From Shewanella baltica (GTDB lineage: Bacteria > Pseudomonadota > Gammaproteobacteria > Enterobacterales > Shewanellaceae), in the NCBI RefSeq assembly GCF_900456975.1, contig NZ_UGYM01000002.1, positions 2,170,001-2,234,000 on the forward strand: 64,000 bases of DNA, in the 5' to 3' direction. Below are positions 58,360 through 64,000 of this stretch, piece by piece; position 1 is the first letter of the stretch, and each line of letters begins with the position of its first letter. The position numbers were made by a program, and so were the translations under genes. The notes beneath the pieces were generated by a model that was not told the DNA's origin, made no database searches, and saw only the letters and a list, made by a program, of their open reading frames with translations.

Positions 58360-60264
58360 ATGGCCATGTCAAAATCATATCCAATTTTTTTACTGCTTAT
58401 TTTCTTAGGTCTCTTTGCTTGGGTGTATCAAAGCGAAAACAGCCAATTGCAAGTCCAACAGCAGCAAGAACTCGATAGCTTTAAATCTAGCTTAAGCCGC
58501 TACCAACAATGGCAGGGTAACGGTGTAGAACTCTTTAAAAAACTTTCTGAAAACTACTCATTCCAGTTCTTCCAATATATTGATGATACCGACGGCCAAC
58601 TGAGCCATACCGAAGGAAGCTTAGACAGTCAACATCCCCATCCTTTAGCGAGTTTATTTTCCATCGAACTCAGCCACACACAAAAATTGGCATCGGGTCG
58701 TTTACAGGTCAAGCTCAGTGCAAACCAAGCCATTGATACTGCAATTAGTAACACTCAAAAACTCGGTGTCATGTTGCTAGTGACTTACCTTATTTTGCTA
58801 TTAGTGTTTATTCTATTAATGTCGAAACTCAGAGCTGCGGTACGTTATGCTGCTGATTATATTTCAAAAATACCCGAGTTAGGCTTTTCTGCCGTCGCAG
58901 CATCGAAACTCACTGGCGAGCTCACCCCTATTGGTATCTCCCTCGAAGAATGTCGCCTGCAACTTAAAGCCCAAATCGATAAGCTCAATCAAGAAAATGA
59001 AAAACTGCATAAAGCAGCCTATCAAGACGCCGTCACAGGTTTTGGTAGTCGCCAACGTTTCACCCAAAAATTAGAAACCATTAGTCATCCCGATATTCCT
59101 CAACTTGGGCTGATGGCAATGGTTAAAGCGACTGAGCTGACCCTCATTAATCAAAAACAAGGCCGTTCAGCGGGTGATGATTATCTTTCGAGTGTGGCTA
59201 ATTGCATCCGCAAAGCCTGTAGCAAATATGCAGATGCTGAATGTTTTAGGGTATCGAGTGCCGATTTTGCGGTGTTTATTCCCGATGTCATGCTGAAAGA
59301 TGCACCGAAATTTTTAGACCAATTAAAAATTTACCTCGATGAATATCTGCAAATGACAAAAGCAGAATCCGTCGCCCATATAGGCTTAGTCCCCTATCGC
59401 CAAGGTACCGAAGCGGTTAATTTACTGACAATTGCCGATACCGCGGTCAGCATAGCTCAGACCCTTGGCCCCAATAGCTATCACATTCAAGAGAAACTCA
59501 ATGGGGATGAGCAGTTTGGTGACGATCGTTGGAAGATGGCGATTCATGATTTAGTGACACGCCAAGCATTGAAATTCTACCAGCAGCCTATTCAGCCGTG
59601 TCGTACCGATGTAGAGGTTTACCGTGAGTTGTTGGCGCGTTTTTACAATAGCGAAGGCAAGTTCTTACCTACCACCACAGTGATTGCTATGGCTGAACGT
59701 CACGGTATGAGCTCAGAATTAGATAAACTGGTTGTGATCAGTGCATTAAAGATGCTTAAGGAAAACCCGACTATTTCTGGTAACTTTGGTATCAATATCA
59801 GCGCATTTTCAGCCCATCAAGACATGTTTGTCGCTTGGCTAAAAGACATACTAGGTAAGCAAAAATACATAGCATCGCGTTTAGTCTTTGAGATCAACGA
59901 GTCCGGCATGCAGTCTAACTTAGGGGCGAGTTATAAGTTTGTTCGCGAAGTACACAGTGTTGGTTCACGGGTGTCGATTGAGCGTTTTGGCATGAGCTTT
60001 ACCTCCTTCAAATTCTTCAGCGAAGTGCGCCCCGACTACATTAAGCTCGATGGCAGCTACACGTCTAACATCGATGAAGACAGCAATAATAAGTTCTTTG
60101 TGCGTATGATGGTGGATGTCGCCAGACGAATTGGCATTCGGGTCATCGCAACCAGTGTCGAACGCCAAGAAGAAAAATTAACCCTCGAAAAACTCTTAGT
60201 CGATGGATTGCAGGGCTATTACATCGCACAACCCCAAGCCATGGCCATTACAGATCAGATTTAA
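58360..60264 (+). CDS. csrD: Degenerate GGDEF-EAL membrane protein, CsrD-like
   Basis: 634 residues with an N-terminal transmembrane helix (about 7-24), a periplasmic domain, a second helix (about 135-155), a coiled linker (KAQIDKLNQENEKLH), then GGDEF-like and EAL-like domains. Both active sites are lost: SSADF replaces GGDEF, ELL replaces EAL, and EINESGM and SIERFGMSFTS replace catalytic loops. This pattern and length fit CsrD/MshH, which in E. coli directs RNase E decay of the CsrB/C small RNAs without making or cleaving c-di-GMP. It is followed by the rsx operon, 125 bases away. Confidence 0.82.
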   Translation: MAMSKSYPIFLLLIFLGLFAWVYQSENSQLQVQQQQELDSFKSSLSRYQQWQGNGVELFKKLSENYSFQFFQYIDDTDGQLSHTEGSLDSQHPHPLASLFSIELSHTQKLASGRLQVKLSANQAIDTAISNTQKLGVMLLVTYLILLLVFILLMSKLRAAVRYAADYISKIPELGFSAVAASKLTGELTPIGISLEECRLQLKAQIDKLNQENEKLHKAAYQDAVTGFGSRQRFTQKLETISHPDIPQLGLMAMVKATELTLINQKQGRSAGDDYLSSVANCIRKACSKYADAECFRVSSADFAVFIPDVMLKDAPKFLDQLKIYLDEYLQMTKAESVAHIGLVPYRQGTEAVNLLTIADTAVSIAQTLGPNSYHIQEKLNGDEQFGDDRWKMAIHDLVTRQALKFYQQPIQPCRTDVEVYRELLARFYNSEGKFLPTTTVIAMAERHGMSSELDKLVVISALKMLKENPTISGNFGINISAFSAHQDMFVAWLKDILGKQKYIASRLVFEINESGMQSNLGASYKFVREVHSVGSRVSIERFGMSFTSFKFFSEVRPDYIKLDGSYTSNIDEDSNNKFFVRMMVDVARRIGIRVIATSVERQEEKLTLEKLLVDGLQGYYIAQPQAMAITDQI

Positions 60265-60389
60265 TACTTTAACGGGTTAATTCATCGCCAAAATTTACAG
60301 TAAAGATGGTTAACCCTGCATTCTATATGTTGTTTATGCATACGGAAAAGTCGATAATACGGCCAAGATCCGTTTAGAAAAGTATTAGG

Positions 60390-60968
60390 ATGACTGAATA
60401 TCTCCTCTTGTTGATCAGTACAGTGCTGGTCAACAATTTCGTTTTAGTGAAATTCTTAGGCCTGTGCCCTTTTATGGGGGTCTCCAGCAAATTGGAGTCC
60501 GCTATTGGCATGTCTATGGCGACCACTTTTGTGCTGACGTTAGCCTCTATTCTCAGTTATCTCGTCAACCAGTATCTGTTATTACCCTTTGACCTGAGTT
60601 ATCTGCGAACCATGAGCTTTATTTTAGTGATTGCCGTTGTGGTGCAATTTACTGAAATGGTCGTGCAAAAGACCAGTGCCGCTCTGCACCGTGCCTTAGG
60701 AATTTACCTGCCGCTTATCACGACTAACTGCGCGGTATTGGGCGTAGCCTTATTAAACGTGAATGAGAAGCACGATTTTATCCAATCGGCTATCTATGGC
60801 TTTGGTGCTGCGTTAGGCTTCTCATTAGTGTTAATTCTCTTCTCGGCGATGCGCGAGCGTTTAGCGGCCGCCGATGTCCCCTTACCTTTCAAAGGCGGGG
60901 CGATTGCGATGATCACCGCAGGTCTTATGTCACTCGCCTTTATGGGATTCACAGGATTGGTTAAGTAA
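60390..60968 (+). CDS. rsxA: Electron transport complex subunit RsxA/RnfA
   Basis: 192-residue inner-membrane subunit with six transmembrane helices of the Rnf/Rsx complex, which moves electrons between NADH and ferredoxin-type carriers coupled to ion flux; in E. coli it also keeps SoxR reduced. Recognised by [35 protein letters not shown], and [21 protein letters not shown]. First gene of the operon; rsxB begins 1 base after its stop. Confidence 0.96.
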   Translation: MTEYLLLLISTVLVNNFVLVKFLGLCPFMGVSSKLESAIGMSMATTFVLTLASILSYLVNQYLLLPFDLSYLRTMSFILVIAVVVQFTEMVVQKTSAALHRALGIYLPLITTNCAVLGVALLNVNEKHDFIQSAIYGFGAALGFSLVLILFSAMRERLAAADVPLPFKGGAIAMITAGLMSLAFMGFTGLVK

Positions 60969-60969
60969 G

Positions 60970-61584
60970 ATGTCCGGAATTTTAATTGCAGTCATATTGT
61001 TGACCCTATTGGCATTAGTCTTTGGGGTATTGCTCGGTTTTGCCGCCCTTAAATTCAAGGTCGAAGGCAATCCGATTGTCGATGAGCTAGAAGCAATTCT
61101 GCCACAAACCCAATGCGGTCAATGCGGTTACCCAGGTTGTCGTCCCTATGCTGAAGCCATTGCCAATGGTGATAAAGTCAATAAATGCCCTCCTGGCGGC
61201 ACAGCCACCATGGAAAAGCTGGCGACCCTAATGGGCGTCGAGCCAGAGCCACTGAATGCCGAAGCACAATCTCAAGTAAAAAAAGTCGCCTACATTCGCG
61301 AAGATGAATGTATTGGCTGCACTAAATGTATTCAAGCCTGCCCTGTGGATGCGATTATCGGTGCAGGAAAGCTCATGCATACCGTGCTGACAACCGACTG
61401 CACGGGCTGCGATCTCTGCGTTGAGCCTTGTCCTGTCGATTGTATTGATATGATCCCAGTCACCCCAAATCTTAAAAATTGGAACTGGCGCTTAAATGCC
61501 ATCCCAGTGACGCTCGTCCAAGAGACGCTCAGCAAAGAGATTCAGAGCCAAGAGCCACAGTTAGAAGAGGAAAAGCGGTGTTAA
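60970..61584 (+). CDS. rsxB: Electron transport complex subunit RsxB/RnfB
   Basis: 204 residues. An N-terminal membrane helix ([23 protein letters not shown]) is followed by a [4Fe-4S] motif [20 protein letters not shown] and two ferredoxin-type clusters, [16 protein letters not shown] and [16 protein letters not shown]. It is the ferredoxin-like subunit of the complex. Slightly longer at the C-terminus than E. coli RsxB (192). The end overlaps the rsxC start by 7 bases. Confidence 0.96.
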   Translation: MSGILIAVILLTLLALVFGVLLGFAALKFKVEGNPIVDELEAILPQTQCGQCGYPGCRPYAEAIANGDKVNKCPPGGTATMEKLATLMGVEPEPLNAEAQSQVKKVAYIREDECIGCTKCIQACPVDAIIGAGKLMHTVLTTDCTGCDLCVEPCPVDCIDMIPVTPNLKNWNWRLNAIPVTLVQETLSKEIQSQEPQLEEEKRC

Positions 61585-64000
61585 CTTTATTAGATCAATT
61601 AGATAAAGGAACCCTTTGGCGCTCACCCGGTGGAATACATCCTCCTGAAGTCAAATTCCTCTCCAATACGACGCCGATTGGCCAACTGCCATTAGCCTCG
61701 ACGTACTTAGTGCCCGTCCCTCAAGTCGGTGAAAACTGTACGCTTGCGGTGAAGGTTGGCGATAGCGTCTTAAAAGGCACGCCGTTAACGCAAGGCACCT
61801 CGATTTGGCATTTACCTGTGCATGCGCCAACATCGGGCACTATTGTTGCTATCGAACCAAGGGCGAGCAACCATGCCTCTGCATTGCCGGTTAACACTTG
61901 CGTTATCGCAGCCGATGGCAAAGACACCTGGTGCGAGTTGGTGCAAAATCAACTTGATGACTTAAGCCATCAGCAAATCGTTGATAAGGTTCGCTCAGCC
62001 GGTATTGCGGGTATGGGCGGCGCAGCGTTTCCGACTCACATCAAGCTTAATCCGGTCAGTGAAATCGATTTAGTCATCATCAACGGCGTCGAATGCGAAC
62101 CTTATATCAGCGCCGATGACAGATTAATGCGTGAATACAGCCAAGATATCCTCGCAGGTATTGGCATAATTCATCGGCTATTAACGCCAAAACGCATTGT
62201 TATCGCCATTGAAGACAATAAACCTGAAGCGGCCAAAGCCATGCAAGCTGCTGTCAGCCAATGCGGACTCCCAGCGGGCAGCATTCGGGTCACGGTTATC
62301 CCGACAAAATACCCTTCTGGCGGTGAAAAGCAGTTAATTCAGATCATTACTGGCCGCGAAGTGCCCTCGGGCGCCATTCCCGCCAAACTCGGTATCGTGG
62401 TACATAACGTCGGTACTGCCTATGCAATTCATCAAGCCGTCACTCAAGGCAAGCCTTTGGTTGAACGCGTTGTGACTGTGACAGGCAGAAATGTCGGCAA
62501 ACCAGGGAACTACTGGTTACCGATAGGCACGCCCGTTGATCACGTTCTGACTGCAACTGAATTCACGCCAGAGCCTGACCAAAAGGTGATTATTGGCGGG
62601 CCTATGATGGGCCATGCGTTAGCGAATATCCAAGTGCCTATTTTAAAAGGTACTAACTGTATTCTGGTGCCAAGCAGCCAAGAAATTGGTAGCACGCCCG
62701 AAGAAAAAGCCTGTATCCGCTGCGGCGAATGCGCCACTGCCTGCCCTGCACTCTTGTTGCCACAACAACTCTTTTGGCACGCCAAGGCCGAAGAATACGA
62801 TAAAGCCGCCAGTTACAATCTAAAGGATTGTATTGAATGCGGTTGTTGTAGTTACGTTTGCCCGAGTGATATTCCATTAGTAGAGTATTACCGCATTGCC
62901 AAATCAGCACTCAAACAAGCCGCCGATGAGAAGCAGCAAGCAGAGCGCGCCAAACAGCGCTTCGATGCCCGCTTAGCGCGTCTTGAAGAAGAAAAACTGG
63001 CCCGTGAAGCTAAGGCGAAAGAGGCGTCTGAACGCCGACAAGCCAGCATGACAGGCACAGATAAAAATGCCGTCGCCGAAGCCATGGCGCGTATCGCGGC
63101 GAAAAAAGCCGCAGCGGCACAAGCTATCACTGGTGAATCAATTACCGAAGAGTCAAGCGTCACAACAACTGACACCACGGAAGTGCCAAAAGGTAAGGCC
63201 GCCGTTGCCGCCGCCATCGTCCGTGCTAAAGCGAAAAGAGCTGCGCAAGCAAATGCCGATGGCACTGACACCAATGGTGCTGAAACTGACAGTGCTAGAA
63301 CAGACAATATGGTTAATGTTGATGCAAACGACTCCATCTCAGCAACAGATGCGATAGCGCAGGAAGCGCCTTTATCCCAGAAAGACAAAGTCGCTGCGGC
63401 AATTGCGCGCGCCAAGGCCAAAAAAGCGGCTCAGCAAACCGATACCGTACCGCTTGAGCCTACTGAAACCGCTGACAGCACATCAGAGCTTAGCGCTGCA
63501 GATGATAAAAAGGCGAAAGTAGCAGCAGCCGTTGCTCGTGCCAAAGCTAAGAAAGCGGCGCAGCAAGCAGAAACCGCCGCTAGTGATATTGAAGTTAGCA
63601 ATACTGAAATTAGCGTTAGTGACGTTAATGATGCTGAAGCGATTAAGAAAGCCAAAGTAGCCGCCGCGGTTGCCCGTGCTAAAGCGAAAAAAGCCGCGCA
63701 ACAAGCTGAGACAAATACTGAAAATGGTTTAAGCCAGACCGCGACTCCAGCAGTTGATTCCACAGCTAGCGTTCATGCAGATGTGAATGCTGATGCAGAA
63801 ACCGCTGTTAATGCAGTCGCTACTGATATTGAAGTTAGCATCACTGACGTTAGCGTTAACGACGCTGAAGCGATTAAAAAGGCCAAAGTGGCGGCCGCTG
63901 TTGCTCGTGCTAAAGCGAAGAAAATAGCAGCTGCATCAGCAGAGTCTAAAACTGATGCTGAAATAGAGTCCGTTGACGAGATCCAAACTGAAGCTAACGT
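61578..64000 (+). CDS. rsxC: Electron transport complex subunit RsxC/RnfC (partial, runs off the window)
   Basis: The start is a GTG at 61578 ([15 protein letters not shown]), with AGAGGAAAAG just upstream, inside the end of rsxB. The frame is open to the window end (over 800 codons). The N-terminal [10 protein letters not shown], the NADH/FMN-type glycine loops [16 protein letters not shown] and [11 protein letters not shown], and the two clusters [12 protein letters not shown] and [16 protein letters not shown] identify RsxC. From about residue 495 an Ala/Lys-rich repeat tail begins, built of [21 protein letters not shown] units, as in other long RsxC proteins. The 3' end is not in the window. 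Confidence 0.95.
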   Translation, partial: MLTLLDQLDKGTLWRSPGGIHPPEVKFLSNTTPIGQLPLASTYLVPVPQVGENCTLAVKVGDSVLKGTPLTQGTSIWHLPVHAPTSGTIVAIEPRASNHASALPVNTCVIAADGKDTWCELVQNQLDDLSHQQIVDKVRSAGIAGMGGAAFPTHIKLNPVSEIDLVIINGVECEPYISADDRLMREYSQDILAGIGIIHRLLTPKRIVIAIEDNKPEAAKAMQAAVSQCGLPAGSIRVTVIPTKYPSGGEKQLIQIITGREVPSGAIPAKLGIVVHNVGTAYAIHQAVTQGKPLVERVVTVTGRNVGKPGNYWLPIGTPVDHVLTATEFTPEPDQKVIIGGPMMGHALANIQVPILKGTNCILVPSSQEIGSTPEEKACIRCGECATACPALLLPQQLFWHAKAEEYDKAASYNLKDCIECGCCSYVCPSDIPLVEYYRIAKSALKQAADEKQQAERAKQRFDARLARLEEEKLAREAKAKEASERRQASMTGTDKNAVAEAMARIAAKKAAAAQAITGESITEESSVTTTDTTEVPKGKAAVAAAIVRAKAKRAAQANADGTDTNGAETDSARTDNMVNVDANDSISATDAIAQEAPLSQKDKVAAAIARAKAKKAAQQTDTVPLEPTETADSTSELSAADDKKAKVAAAVARAKAKKAAQQAETAASDIEVSNTEISVSDVNDAEAIKKAKVAAAVARAKAKKAAQQAETNTENGLSQTATPAVDSTASVHADVNADAETAVNAVATDIEVSITDVSVNDAEAIKKAKVAAAVARAKAKKIAAASAESKTDAEIESVDEIQTEAN
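63063..63930 (+). repeat. Ala/Lys-rich repeat tail of rsxC
   Basis: At least six in-frame units (near 63069, 63196, 63388, 63507, 63651 and 63883) of the type [18 protein letters not shown] are separated by acidic/Thr-rich spacers. The last two spacers share ATTGAAGTTAGCA and GACGCTGAAGCGATTAA-like strings, so they are recent duplicates. The units probably form charged helices. Confidence 0.85.

Overview
The window is chromosomal DNA of a gammaproteobacterium, most likely a Shewanella. The diagnostic content is DUF2987, DUF2989 and VC2046/SO_2500-family proteins, a rhombosortase, a psrA-fadE pair, a zwf-pgl-edd-eda operon divergent from hexR, an EarP/EF-P(Arg32) pair and a five-copy tRNA-Asn array. 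It is gene-dense core genome with short intergenic regions and frequent rho-independent terminators. I see no prophage, plasmid, CRISPR array or complete insertion sequence. The species assignment is inference from gene content and order; no search was run.

Layout. 0-5.5 kb: ttcA; a bax-like glucosaminidase with a DUF2987 partner; a MITE-like repeat; a CofD/YvcK-like gene; an aspartate/aromatic aminotransferase. 5.8-6.3 kb: a minus-strand Gly-Cys-Leu tRNA operon with its promoter and terminator. 6.5-10.3 kb: two divergent GAPDH genes flanking a DUF2989 lipoprotein. 10.4-19.8 kb: nadA, the branched-chain 2-oxoacid dehydrogenase operon (E1 alpha, E1 beta, E2), astE, msrA, pgm, seqA. 20-24 kb: a YbfF-like esterase, DUF2788, ybfE, fldA, earP, efp. 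24-31.4 kb: a glutamine-synthetase-like ligase, an NhaC-type antiporter, alaA, yfbR, a dGTPase-like gene. 31.5-39 kb: eda, edd, pgl, zwf, hexR and pykA, the Entner-Doudoroff core. 39-46 kb: fadE, psrA, an M2 peptidase, smrA, an NTF2-like protein, a YchJ-like protein. 46-54 kb: a GAF-PAS-GGDEF-EAL protein, yfcZ-like, an SO_2500-family gene, three tRNA-Tyr genes, a cysteine-synthase-like enzyme, queE, queC, a rhombosortase. 54-64 kb: uvrB, a 1.5 kb gene-free stretch, five tRNA-Asn genes, a csrD-like gene and rsxA, rsxB and rsxC, with rsxC running off the end.

How the genes connect. Central carbon metabolism dominates. G6PDH, lactonase, dehydratase and aldolase feed GAPDH and pyruvate kinase. 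HexR-like operators sharing a TKGTAA...WAC half-site pattern lie in front of zwf/hexR, pykA and gap, and a weaker one lies between the two GAPDH genes. Other operators read from sequence are a perfect 14-bp palindrome before the branched-chain dehydrogenase operon (LiuR candidate), an AAAC-N4-GTTT palindrome before psrA, and helically phased GATC sites before seqA.

The least explained items are the MITE-like element, a decayed duplicate of the yfbR 5' end, the repeat-rich RsxC tail, the gene-free region after uvrB, and the DUF2987-Bax and queC-rhombosortase couplings. I did not find a clearly new multi-gene system.
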